DNA from: Protula sp. h YS-2021
Taxonomy: Eukaryota > Annelida > Polychaeta > Sabellida > Serpulidae
Assembly (NCBI GenBank): GCA_949752745.1
Contig: OX457027.1
Span: 89,859,720-89,923,719, forward strand
Direction of reading: 5' to 3'
Length of the DNA stretch: 64,000 nt
The notes under the pieces were generated by a model. It did no database searches. It was not told the origin of the DNA and saw only the letters and a program-made list of their open reading frames with translations. The translations under genes were made by a program, and so were the position numbers. Numbering within the stretch: position 1 is the first letter of the stretch; each line of letters starts with the position of its first letter. Shown piece by piece: positions 23,690 to 33,599 of the stretch.

Positions 23690-25150
23690 TTTGGCTTGCA
23701 TGGGGATCATTGAATTTGTGCGAGCAGCCGTTGGTATCTTTTTTCTTGACAGTGGTCGGATTCCTTGTGTCATCTCCTCCACCGGCACTACGGGTCCTAG
23801 GGCCACGAAACTTGGGACTTAGGTAGAACTTAATATGAACGTGTGCATGAAACTTTTATTTTCGCTTTCGATTTTGTTTTTTTTTGTTTGAAACGCCATG
23901 TCAAAAGAGTTTATTTTTTGCAAGTAAATGCGTAGCATTTCACGCGCAGCACAGAACACACAGTTGCTCAGCTTTGTGCGAGCTCTTACTGCATAAATAG
24001 ATAACACGGCGTATGCCTAATCAGTCAATGAAACCTGAAGTCAACAAAAAAAAAAAAAAAAAAAAAAAAAAAAACAAGCACTACTCGGGTGATAAGACGT
24101 ATTCAAGCTGTGTTCTTTGCAATAAAGTATTCAAGAAATAACCCATTGAAGAAGGTATTTTTGCGTTTTAATTTTTGTCAAGTGTTTAACATTTCGCTAG
24201 CGAAATGAGGTTCTAGTTACAGTTCTTGGTCAGTCTTTATACTGTCAACGTTGCATGCAGCTTGACGCACAGCTGACGACAGTCTATGTGCATAACAGTA
24301 CACGTGCAACATAAACGGGTCTTCTCGTTTCAGTTGAACTCCGACGCAAGAAGGCCATTTTTAACACTTGACAAGCCTTTGGCTTGTAAGGGTTATATGA
24401 ATTTGTGCGAGCAAAATTCGTCCTTTTTTTCCTTCTTGACAGTTTTTCCGAATTTTTGTGTCTTCTTCTTCTCTGAAACTATGGGCCCTACGACCATGAA
24501 ACTTGGGACTTATGAAGACCTTGATCTGAACATGTGCATGTCACTTTTTATTTTCGTCTTTGATTTCGTTTTCTTTCTTAAAACGCCATGTGAAAAGACT
24601 GTATTTTTTGCAAGTAAATGCGTAGCATTTAACGACAGCACAGAATACGCATTTGCTCTGTGAGCTTTGTGCGAGCTCTCACTGCGTAAATAGATAACAA
24701 GGCGTATGCCTGATCAGTCAATAAAACTTTAAGTCAACAACAACCAAAAACTAGAAGCTCATTCCGCTAGCGAAATGTTAAACACTTGACAAAAATTAAA
24801 ACGCAAAAATGCTTCCTTCAATGGGTTACTTCTTGAATAATAATTGCAAACAACACAGCTTGAATACGTCTTATAAGCCGAGTAGTGTTTGGTTGTTGTT
24901 GACTTAAAGTTTTATTGACTGATCAGGCATACGCCTTGTTATCTATTTACGCAGTGAGAGCTCGTACAAAGCTCACTAAGCAAATGTGTATTCTGTGCTG
25001 TCGTTAAATGCTACGTATAAAAGACGTATTCAAGCTGTGTTGTTTGCAATATAGTATTCAAGAAATAACCCATTGAAGGAAGTATTTTTTTTCGTTTTAA
25101 TTTTTGTCAAGTGTTTAACATTTCGCTAGCGGAATGATCTTCTAGTTATG
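23690..25150. repeat. cluster of direct and inverted ~150-400-bp repeats
   Basis: AACACTTGACAAGCCTTTGG starts two direct copies (23675 and 24365 regions) that run to AAATAGATAACAAGGCGTAT and GTCAACAA. A segment with CATTTCGCTAGCGAAATG and TTGACAAAAATTAAAACGC occurs at 24130-24215, inverted at 24755-24880, and direct again at 25020-25145. The middle (24600-24750 against 24890-25010) forms a long imperfect palindrome. Poly(A) at 24038-24074 sits at one copy's end. Non-coding and probably nested mobile-element debris. Confidence 0.65.
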
Positions 25151-25499
25151 TTTTAGTTCATTTCTTTCTGCAAATTTAAATAACAAATTCCTTTATATTT
25201 GCTTGATATACAGCATGCTTTCCGGAAAATGAACTGTTAACAGAAAACGACATTGCAGTTTCACTTTCATTTTGTCAGTGCACTTTCCCAGAAATTCATC
25301 GTAATTAAAACTACAGCCGCGGTTACATAAAATAAACCCAATAATTGAAAAAAAAGCACTAAAATTTTTGCGTCCCGGGAACGCAGAGGATTTAAGATAT
25401 TGCGTGCTTTTCAAAAACCTTTTTTGGCGATGCGACGGCGTTATCGCGAACACTGCATAACGAAAGTCACAATTAGGTCGTTTTCTCGTTGCCATGATG

Positions 25500-26650
25500 G
25501 AAAAGTAAGCCTTTTTTTGGAGGGGGGGGGGGGGGGGGGGGGACTGCTAGGTTTTCTGCCACAAATGAAATTTATTCCCTAGTAAAACTCTTTATCTGAA
25601 AATTTAAACGTGACTGAGAACCCAGTCGTGTCACTGAGGCCCCTATATATAACTTGAAATTGCAATTTAAACGTTAAATACGTTATTTTCAATGAGAATG
25701 AGCCATCAGAACGCTGCGGGCAATCATATTTTTCGAAAAAAAAATACAAGTGGTGTCACTGAAGCCCTCCTGGTTGCACTGAGGACCGGGATGGGGCGGT
25801 ACGGGGTGGGGTGGGGGGGGGGGGGGGTCTGTTTATGTCAGGACATCACTAAAATAGAACTGTATCAATTATTATAACGATATCAATATTTTGTTATTTG
25901 GGGGCCTCAGTGACACGTACCAAAGGACCTCAGTGCTACTTAGTGTCACTGAGTCCCCCCCCCCCCTCCACCCCCACCCCCGGTGACGAAAACCTTACCT
26001 GGTCAAGTTGGTGCCCGATACAGAAAAACTGTGAAACCCCCCTAAGCGAGGGAGTTGGTTGAACAGTCGGCGGTGTTTTGATCAGTTTGAAGCCAAAGCG
26101 TAATAATACCAAAACTAAAAAACACCAAAAAATTGCGCATGCCTTTAACAGGTTACCCAGAAGGCTTGAAAAAGCCTATTCACTTGGGCCGAAACGGCCA
26201 GTTTTGACGAGTGTTTTGTGAAAAGTATACTCAAAAAGTCGAAAAATGTCTCTTGTATCCAGAGTGTATTGAATATGTATGACAATGGTGGTAACAATTA
26301 GGTTAAGCGTACCGAATAGAGTCTACACGTTTCTAAACGCAATGAAGTTGTGCGACGAAATGATGCTGTGACAGCACTGTACCCTCATGCAATAATATAG
26401 GCTCACCTGACTGTCTTTGATTTTGCATCGGCAACATAACTTGCATGAGGAAATGCGATGAACCACAGCACCGTAGCTTGGGGGGGGGGGGGGGGAGGCG
26501 GAAGAAGCAGTGATTTTAAGACACAATTAAAGGTATGGGGTGGGGGCGGGGAGTTCATATGAAAAATTTGTCGGGTCCTCAGTGCCACCGGGTCCTCAGT
26601 GCCACTTCGGGACTTCAGTACCACTAGTGGTACTGAGTTCCCGTGCAGAC
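25500..26650. other. G/C-run-rich intergenic, no gene
   Basis: Homopolymer G and C runs (25523-25543, 25812-25828, 25957-25978, 26479-26497) and a recurring short phrase (TGTCACTGAGGCCC, TCCTCAGTGCCAC) at 25630-26640. No coding signal. Confidence 0.45.
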
Positions 26651-27028
26651 GACAACCCTTACTGGCATGTTTCGTGGTATAACATTTTGAACTCCTTTAT
26701 CAGCTACTTCGCAACAATTTCCCTGACATCATACGACAAATATATCGCAATATTGAAGTTAACAAACAAGTCGAAATGACAAAGATGCACTTGCAAAAAT
26801 AAATAAAGAAATGATACACAAAGAAACACAATAAAATTAGAAGTAAAATTAATATAAACTTACTCTTAAATGTTTCCAAACTAGAAACCTCCACTGTGTG
26901 ATTCTCTAAACCAACACTCGTGTTGTACTCTACTTGATAAGTACTGTCAGCCCGCCATAATACTTATACTTTGGTTATTTATAGTACAAACAGCGCTTTC
27001 GTTTTCGGCATTCAAGTTATTGACGCCC

Positions 27029-27031
27029 CAA

Positions 27032-27101
<70 letters not shown>
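27029..27101. repeat. (AAT)n microsatellite
   Basis: About 20 AAT units with one interruption (AAAATTAATAAT). Confidence 0.9.
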
Positions 27102-27103
<2 letters not shown>

Positions 27104-27584
27104 GGTTAATTATTATAGAATGGACGACATCCCGGGGTCTATCGATCTGTTCTATATAAACGCAGAGGGGATGAATATTTAAAAAACTATAGTTCCTATC
27201 TTTTATGAGTATTATTTTAGCGGAATCCCCAACTAGGGGTCTGTGGAGTAAAAGGGTGTTCTATGCAATAGACGGAACCGCTGTTGAGGTTGCCTGTTGG
27301 ACAACAACGAATTTAGGGTTTAATAACAGACTGTGTTACCGGCACCCTATATCTTTGATAAACTTATGGTCTTTTTCGTATCTGTATACATGAATAAGAC
27401 GGCTTTTTATTCTTTTTATCACGAACCGACCTTTTACAAATCTTCACGTTAATAATACACCAGAAACCCAGGATCGGACCATTCCACAAATCGAACGAAA
27501 GCGCCACTTTTGCGTGTCTCAAATGTCATTTTGAACCACGCAAACAGGACTGGCCATGAGTTACGGGCAGAACGTACCCAGGAT

Positions 27585-27955
27585 AAAACGTAGCAGATGT
27601 AAACGTAGCAGATGCAAGCGTACCAAAATGTAAATGTACCAGATGTAAACGTACCAGATGCAAGCGTACCAAAATGTAAATGTACCAGATGCAAGCGTAC
27701 CAAAATGTAAATGTACCAGATGCAAGCGTACCAAAATGTAAATGTACCAGGAGTAAACGTACCAGATGTAAACGTACCAGATGCAAGCGTACCAAAATGT
27801 AAATGTACCAGATGCAAGCGTACCAAAATGTAAATGCACCAGAAGTAAACGTACCAGATGTAAATGTACCAGATGCAAACGTACCAGATGTAAACGTACC
27901 AAATGTAAATGTACCAGATGTAAACATACTAAATGTAAACGTACCAGATGTAAAC
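27585..27955 (+). repeat. ~15-30-bp minisatellite (CGTACCAGATGTAAA)
   Basis: More than 20 alternations of GTACCAGATG(T/C)AA and GCGTACCAAAATGTAAAT. The unit length is a multiple of three, which yields long open frames on the minus strand in all three frames. These are artefacts. Confidence 0.9.
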
Positions 27956-27999
27956 AATTCAGTAACGCTCTGAATCGAGTCCGCGAGATTTCCTTCAAA

Positions 28000-28260
28000 T
28001 ATAAAGGGGAAATAAAAACTTTCAGCCAAATATAAAGGGGAAATAAAAAATTTCATCCAAAAACAAGGGTAAAATAAAACATTTCATCCAAAAATCAAAG
28101 AGAAATAAAACACTTTATCCGAAAATAGTAGGGATGAAAACTTGGAAAGCGAGAAAATGAAAAAAAAAAAAAAACAACAAAAAACAAAAAAAAAAAAAAA
28201 AACAAAACAAAACAAAACAAAAAAAAAAACAAAAAAAAAAAAAAAAAAAAACAGCAACAA
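28000..28260. repeat. 30-bp repeat followed by A-rich tract
   Basis: Four units of GGGGAAATAAAAACTTTCA/CCAAA type (28000-28125), then an A-rich tract with AAAAC steps (28157-28252). A purine-rich GGGGAGG segment lies at 28410-28452. The following 28260-29185 shows no gene. Confidence 0.75.
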
Positions 28261-29185
28261 CTCAGGTTTACAAATGTTCAGTAATTTTAAAGAAAAGCAT
28301 TAATGTCTGGTACGTCAAGTTTTTTTAAAATTTTTTTACATTTTAACATTTAAATGCCGGAAAATTGATTAACTAATGCACAAACATTGTCTCTTTCTGA
28401 GAGTTTTGGGGAAGGGGAGGGGAGGGGGAGGCGAGGGGGGAGGGGGAGGAGGATGTCGACAACTTGAAACCTTCTCGATACGAAAATAGTTACAAGACCA
28501 TTTACTATATTCAGTCAGAGAGTATAAACAAATACACTGCCTTTGATGCAGTATACTGGAGGACTGTCATTCAACTTCCTGGAATTTAAAAAATGGGATT
28601 GGTGACAGATTTGCATAAATAACTTAGAATGAAGCGACAAAGATCCAGATTCTTTCATTTCTAATCACCAACTACATTTGATTCAGACTCGACAACTTTC
28701 CGCCTTTCGGAGGTGTGTTCTTAGATCTTCAAAAAAAGGTTTTGATGAATGTCCGAAACCGTTCTAGCAAAAAGGCAAAGGGCTATAACTTTCTGAAACA
28801 GCATCCTTGCCCCACTCTTAGCCGCGCGTCATAATTCAGTTATTGATAGAAAAAGCATACTAACATTTTATGCTTTGGGAAGTTTCTTTTTTTATTTGAA
28901 AGAACATATACGAATTGTACGTAATGGAAATTTATCTGCCCTTTGAGTGGATTAAATTTAACAGAAGTTAGATTTTGGATCCTCTCCTCGGCTTTGTAAA
29001 ACATGTACAAGTATTTTGCAATATCATAATAAAGCACTGGCAAAAAAGTCCGGAATAAAAAGTTTGCGGGTTTGTGATAGTCAAAGAAAGAACGACATTC
29101 ACTGTAATTATATTTTAATGCAGAAATGGGTCATGTATGCTAGATTTGACACCTTGTTGGAGGGAACAAATTTAACTGGTTCAAG

Positions 29186-29191
29186 CAAAAC
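29186..29191 (+). mobile_element. target site duplication, left copy (CAAAAC)
   Basis: CAAAAC directly before the left end of element 1; the identical hexamer follows the right end at 37215-37220. A 6-bp duplication is the size known for Polinton/Maverick integrases. Confidence 0.85.
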
Positions 29192-29224
29192 AGTAGGTGA
29201 GAAACGAGAGTCCGAGCACAGGAA

Positions 29225-29370
29225 GTGACGTGATCATGACGTCACGAGGTGTGCTCGGACTCTCATGAGAGTCCGAGCACAGTGACGTCATAATGACGTC
29301 ATAGGGTGTTCTGGAACAGGTATTTAAGCGCGCGCCCGTGTCAATGACGTCATCATGACGTCATTAGTCA
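29225..29370. promoter_or_regulatory. cluster of TGACGTCA (CRE/ATF-like) octamers near TIR end
   Basis: TGACGTCA or one-mismatch forms occur about six times, paired as ATGACGTCATnATGACGTCA. Known CREB/ATF factors bind this octamer. Whether they do here is untested. A comparable cluster lies at the ends of element 2. Confidence 0.5.
29251..29280. repeat. perfect 30-nt palindrome
   Basis: GTGCTCGGACTCTCA is followed at once by its exact inverted complement, so either strand can form a loop-free hairpin. The mirrored arm repeats it near 37127-37156. Confidence 0.9.
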
Positions 29371-29447
29371 CGTGACCTGTCAATCATGTGTCACATGACC
29401 TGTCAATCATGTATATGAGGAAAATATTCCCGATCATAAACCTTCTG

Positions 29448-29532
29448 GCCTGAATGGCTCTGTTGGTAGAGCGCAGGACCCGTAAGCGGACCCATGATCT
29501 GAAGGTCGGTGGATCGATCCCGCCCTCAGGCA
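29448..29532 (+). tRNA. tRNA-Met(CAU)-like sequence in left TIR, with 12-nt insertion
   Basis: 85 nt. Acceptor GCCTGAA pairs with CTCAGGC in 6 of 7 positions, with discriminator A. D arm GCTC...GAGC. T arm GGTGG/CCGCC with loop ATCGATC. The 3' half, CATGATCTGAAGGTC, resembles the anticodon loop and stem of tRNA-Met. The 5' side carries a duplicated GGACCC (GGACCCGTAAGC unit) that spoils a normal 17-nt anticodon arm. It may be a decayed tRNA, carry an intron-like insert, or be a tRNA-derived part of the element. Copy in right arm at 36874-36958. Confidence 0.6.
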
Positions 29533-29560
29533 TCATTTTCACCTTCTGTCTATCCCCCGG

Positions 29561-29735
29561 ACCAGAACATGACATGCACCGACCGCCCCCGGACCAGAAC
29601 ATGTCATGTATCGAACCCCCTCCCGGACCAGGACATGCCATGTATTGAGCCCCCCCCCGGACCAAGACATGTCATGTATTGGACCCCCCGGACCAAGACA
29701 TGACATGTATCGAACCCCCCACCCCCCCCCCCAGG
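29561..29735. repeat. ~32-bp array with ACATGTCATGT and CCCCCGGACCA
   Basis: Five units of CCGGACCAAGACATGTCATG with C-runs of variable length. Mirrored at about 36650-36850. Confidence 0.8.
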
Positions 29736-29812
29736 ATGTGACTATGTAATTGCTATGTGAACATAATTAGTCTAACGTATGTATGTCATTATCAGATCGT
29801 TCAACAGACAAT

Positions 29813-29883
29813 CCGTGATAGCTCACTTGGAAGAGTAGACGGCTAGCAACCTGAGAGTTGTGCGATCGATCCCACATCGGGGC
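29813..29883 (+). tRNA. tRNA-Ala(AGC)-like sequence, left TIR copy 1
   Basis: 71 nt. Acceptor CCGTGAT against ATCGGGG pairs at 6 of 7. D arm GCTC...GAGT. Loop CTAGCAA gives anticodon AGC with U33. The anticodon stem is poorly paired and this copy's T stem is damaged compared with the second copy, so a working tRNA is unlikely. Confidence 0.5.
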
Positions 29884-29899
29884 AAACTTTTTTCTGGTA

Positions 29900-30310
29900 T
29901 TGTTCACTTTTATGACTCTGTGACATTATGTGACAACATGTGACTGTGACATCATGTGACTCTGTGACATTATGTGACTTTTTTTGGTGTTACACTATGT
30001 AACATGTAACATTATGTAACTCAAACATTTTTTGGGGGGTAACATAATGTGACAATATGTAACACTGTTACACTATGTAACATTATGTAACATTGTGTGA
30101 CACTATGTAACACTGTTACACTATGTAACATTGTGTGACACTATGTGACACTGTTGCACTATGTAACATTATGTGACACTATGTAACACTGTTACACTAT
30201 GTAACATTATGTGACACTTTGTAACACTGTTACATTATGTAACACTATGTAACACTGTGTAACATAATGTTACACTATGTGACACTATGTGACTATGTAA
30301 CATCATATGG
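29900..30310. repeat. TGTAACA(C/T)TATG short tandem repeats
   Basis: Dozens of 8-20-bp variations on ACTATGTAACACTGTTAC and CATTATGTGACAC. A weaker GTGACATTATGTGAC block follows the second tRNA-like sequence (30485-30570). Confidence 0.85.
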
Positions 30311-30389
30311 CTATATGACTATGTAATTGCTATGTGAACATAATTAGTCTAACGTATGTATGTCATTATCAGATCGTTCAACAGACAAG

Positions 30390-30460
30390 CCGTGATAGCT
30401 CACTTGGTAGCGTAAACGGCTAGCAACCCGAGAGTTGTGGGATCGATCTCGCCTCGGGGC
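30390..30460 (+). tRNA. tRNA-Ala(AGC)-like sequence, left TIR copy 2
   Basis: Second copy of the AGC-anticodon tRNA-like unit, with a better D loop (TTGGTAG) and the same CTAGCAA anticodon loop. It and copy 1 share long flanks (AATTAGTCTAACGTATGTAT upstream), so the unit was duplicated together with its surroundings. Confidence 0.5.
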
Positions 30461-30648
30461 AAACTTTTTTTTTGGTTTTTGTTCACTTTTGTGACTCTGT
30501 GACATTATGTGACAACATGTGACTGTGACATCATGTGACTCTGTGACATTATGTGACTCTGTGACTTTTTTTTAATTTTTTTATTATTATTATTATTATG
30601 ATAATGTTTAAATAGTCATATTTCAATGGTTTCCCATAACAGTAACCA

Positions 30649-31030
30649 CACACACACACACACACAGCATAAGTACATGTGTACAGAGTGTGGGGGAAAA
30701 CCGATCGATAAATTTTAGAGTGCACTCGTACAGAGTGTGGGGGAAAACCGACTGAGAAATTTTAGAGTGCACTCGTACAGAGTGTGGGGGAAGACCGATC
30801 GATAATTTCAGAGTGCACTCGTTCAGACCGTGGGAACGATCGATAAATTTGAAAACATCAAAGGCCTAGACCGTGGGAACGATCAATAAATTTCAGAGTG
30901 CACTAATTCAGACCGTGGGGACGATCGATAAATTTGAAAACATCAAAGGCCTAGACCGTGGGAACGATCAATAAATTTCAGAGTGCACTCGTTCAGAGCG
31001 TGGGAACAATCAATAAATTTGAGAAGGAAT
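30649..31030. repeat. (AC)n and ~47-60-bp arrays with CGATCGATAAATTT
   Basis: (CA)9 at 30649-30666, then about seven units of AGAGTGTGGGGGAAAACCG, ATCGATAAATTT and AGAGTGCACTCGT. Palindromic ATCGAT and GTGCAC sites recur in each unit. Confidence 0.8.
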
Positions 31031-31039
31031 GGGATTTTC

Positions 31040-31670
31040 CCTACGTTAAGTCCAATGTTATGTTTTAAGTTATAGTAGTTGGAAAATGACACTTCTAAAA
31101 CACATTTAACAAATGTAGTTTTTTGATAACATATAATATATAAAATAAGTTTAAACATTTTAGCATGCTACTTATTTGAATGTTCTAAAGTTATAGTAGT
31201 GGAAAAATGTTGGTTCTAGACCAACTTTAACAAATTTAGTTTTTAACACCATATCATATATAAAATAAGTTTGAGCATTTTAGCATGCTACTTATTTGAA
31301 TATTCTAAAGTCATAGTAGTGGAAAAATGGTGGTTCTAGACCAACTTTAACAAATTTTGTTTTTTGACAAAATATGATGCATAAAATAAGTTTGAACATT
31401 TTACCATAGTGTAGTAGGGTAAAAATAAGGGTTCTAGACCAACTTTAACAAATTTTGTTTTTTGACAACATATGATGTATAAAATAAGTTTGAACATTTT
31501 ACCATGGTGTAGTAAGGCAAAAATAAGGGTTCTAGACCAACTTTAACAAATTTTGTTTTGTTTTTTGACAACATATGATGTATAAAATAAGTTTGAACAT
31601 TTTACTATGGTGTAGTAAGGTAAAAATCAGGGTTCTAAACCAACTTTAACAAATTAAGTTTTTTACACGT
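31040..31670. repeat. ~110-bp tandem array
   Basis: About six units share GGTTCTAGACCAACTTTAAC, AAATTTTGTTTTTTGACAAC and ATAAAATAAGTTTGAACATT. Mirrored at 34890-35400. Confidence 0.85.
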
Positions 31671-31764
31671 TTCAGACGATTCTACCACTTGGTTGATTGG
31701 TTGATTGTTGGAAAATGAAAAGTGAAAATGTGGATAGTTATGTAGGAAAACTGCGCCCATTCAA

Positions 31765-31955
31765 AAGACGTGTTCGAATGGCAAGCCCATTTTAAAGACG
31801 TGTTCGAATGGCAAGCCCATTTTAAAGACGTGTTCGAATGGCAAGCCCATTTTGAAGACGTGTTCGAATGGCAAGCCCATTTTAAAGACGTGTTCGAATG
31901 GCAAGCCCATTTTAAAGACGTGTACGAATGGCAAGCCCATTCAAAACACGTGTTC
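31765..31955 (+). repeat. 30-bp tandem array (ACGTGTTCGAATGGCAAGCC)
   Basis: Six near-perfect 30-bp units. Because 30 is a multiple of three, a repetitive frame (EWQAHFKDVF) stays open; it is not treated as a gene. Mirrored at 34635-34795. Confidence 0.9.
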
Positions 31956-31989
31956 GAATAATTTTTGAAAGATATTACGTCGTGGTATT

Positions 31990-32145
31990 GTTCAACAAAT
32001 TGTTCAACAGGTTCAACAAGTTCAACATGTTCAACATGTTCAACATGTTCAACTTGTTCAACATGTTCAACATGTTCAACAAGTTGTTCAACATGTTCAA
32101 CATGTTGTTGTTCAACATGTTGTTGAACATGTTAAACAAGTTGTA
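31990..32145. repeat. GTTCAACAT 9-bp tandem array
   Basis: About 15 units of GTTCAACAT/GTTCAACAA. Because AACATGTT is self-complementary, both strands read as similar repeats. Mirrored at 34410-34600. Confidence 0.9.
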
Positions 32146-32150
32146 TATAA
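32144..32150 (+). promoter_or_regulatory. TATA box in left TIR
   Basis: TATATAA 55 bp upstream of the truncated zinc-finger start at 32205. The same box and spacing drive the intact gene in the right arm. Confidence 0.55.
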
Positions 32151-32204
32151 AGCTATGTTTAAAGACTTTCTCATCATTTGAATAGTGTAGGTTGAACCGA
32201 AAGG

Positions 32205-32264
32205 ATGTATAAATGCAACATTTGTTCGAAATCTTACAATTGGCTGCAAAGTCGCATATGGTAA
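32205..32264 (+). pseudogene. truncated 5' end of the C2H2 zinc-finger gene in left TIR
   Basis: ATG plus 16 codons match the first codons of the gene at 34343-33600 (YKCNICSKSYNWLQS against YTCNICSKSYNWPQS). The inverted-repeat match then ends and a stop follows three codons later. This marks the exact inner edge of the inverted repeat and would yield a 19-residue peptide at most. Confidence 0.85.
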
Positions 32265-32328
32265 AGTTATTTCTAAACATTTTAGGACATAGTATGTCCA
32301 ACCTCGAGTGTGACAGCTCCCTATAGAG

Positions 32329-32337
32329 CATAAAAGG
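32329..32337 (+). promoter_or_regulatory. TATA-like box (CATAAAAGG) for the PC4-like gene
   Basis: Lies 54 bp before the ATG at 32391, the same spacing as in the zinc-finger gene, which favours 32391 over 32495 as the ancestral start. Confidence 0.5.
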
Positions 32338-32390
32338 TACCTACCCTCAGACATAACGCACATTCTGTATCAAGATACTGAAGAGTGAAC

Positions 32391-32932
32391 ATGTCTGCAG
32401 TGAGTGAACAACAACTACCATCTATGGCAATGCCTGCAGAAAATTTTATAGCAAAGCCTGAGACAATACCTACAGCAAAGTCTAAGGCAATGCCATGGTA
32501 AAGTCTAAGGCGAAGTCACGTCAGCAGCGTCAAAAGCGACCACATCTTAGAAAGATAAAAAGAGATGAGTTACCAGCTATGACGCCGCCGTGTAAAATGC
32601 GAAAAAATACGACAGAGCCTAATATGAAGCGAGAACCGGAGCGTAAAGCTGATACCACTATGAAGAAGATGCGTGTAGACGATTCACCGGTTAAGATACC
32701 CATTAATGGAGAAACATATATTAAATTGGTGAATTATCAACAGAAAGTGATGGTTAACATTCGTGAATATATTACGAATCATGCATCTGGGAGGTTATAT
32801 CCTACCAAGAAGGGAATTTTGTTGTCATTGAAAGACTGGCACATGTTGAAGAAGCAAATGACGTCAGTGGATCTCATGCTTCAGAAAATGGATCTGTATA
32901 AATGCAGTGACTGTCAGAAGATGGTTGAGTAG
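32391..32932 (+). CDS. PC4/SUB1-like ssDNA-binding protein (probable 5' frameshift)
   Basis: The uninterrupted frame is 32495-32932 (145 codons). A basic, Lys/Arg-rich N-terminus (to about residue 60) precedes a PC4-fold domain (about residues 68-135). Motifs include GETYIKLVNYQQKVMVNIRE, YPTKKGILLSLKDWHMLKKQ and a final CSDCQ. PC4/SUB1 binds single-stranded and melted DNA as a dimer and acts in transcription and replication (family knowledge). Just upstream, another frame opens at ATG 32391, at the right distance from a TATA-like box, and stops at 32501, overlapping the main frame by a few bases. This looks like a one-base frameshift near 32493, or else a small upstream frame. In element 1 it is the only replication-type protein. 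AATAAA at 33250 is a possible poly(A) signal. Confidence 0.75.
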
Positions 32933-33294
32933 ACAGCGAGATGACTGTATACAGTTTTAACAGCATGACGAGCTTAGTAAATGCTTTGATTTCATCACAG
33001 TGCAGAAGATTGGACCGAAGGTTTTGAAGCTTGACAAGAACTTAGCTTTGACTCATATGAACATGTACATTTGATATGTAGTTCAAATTAAATTGTCTTC
33101 ATATGTAGACTATGAAATTAACATTATCTACGTTCATGTGAAGTCAGTTGTTATAAAATTTTAAGTTAAGTTCTTCTGCACATGTATTAACATAATATGT
33201 ATTTGAAATAGTTTTATTTTTATCATAATTGTACATAGTTCTAATGTTCAATAAAAACACATATGATGCTTTTCAACTTTTTATTTTTCTCATA

Positions 33295-33437
33295 CAATAC
33301 TTGGATATGATACATAATAAAACAATACTTGGATATAATACATAATAAAACAATACTTGGATATAATACATAATAAAACAATACTTGAATATAATACATA
33401 ATAATACAATTCTTGAATATAATACATAATAATACAA
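33295..33437. repeat. ~30-bp tandem array (ACTTGGATATAATACATAAT)
   Basis: Five units of ACTTGGATATAATACATAAT AAAACAAT between the two convergent genes of element 1. It lies in their 3' regions. Confidence 0.85.
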
Positions 33438-33599
33438 AATTAACTTTAATACCCAATATATGATATATGGTTTAAGGGTCAATTAAAACCGTGTCAGGAA
33501 CCTTACGACTTTATATGTTGCATAGCAAGACATATATTACACAACACTTAAGTTAATAAAATATTACAACATTTATAAAGTCTTTATTATAAAGTTTAG

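Larger units (their letters stand above)
29192..32253 (+). repeat. Element 1 left terminal inverted repeat (3,062 bp)
   Basis: Mirror of 34295-37214. The inner boundary falls inside the first codons of the zinc-finger gene (after codon 16). Order inward: CRE-like cluster and palindrome, tRNA-Met-like, ACATGTCATGT array, tRNA-Ala-like, TGTAACA array, second tRNA-Ala-like, (AC)n, CGATCGAT array, ~110-bp array, 30-bp array, GTTCAACAT array, TATA box and truncated zinc-finger start. Confidence 0.9.

Noticed and set aside
27449..28056. Overlapping 125-176-codon minus-strand frames (GTFTSGTFTFWYACIW repeats)
   Set aside because: All three frames are open because the repeat unit is a multiple of three. 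No start context or domain.
29454..29703. 64-codon frames over the tRNA-like region (also 36678-36952)
   Set aside because: They overlap tRNA-like sequence and the ACATGTCATGT array; no protein signal.
31770..31961. Repetitive frame EWQAHFKDVF in element 1 left TIR
   Set aside because: 30-bp tandem repeat artefact, lacking a gene-like end. Considered and dropped.
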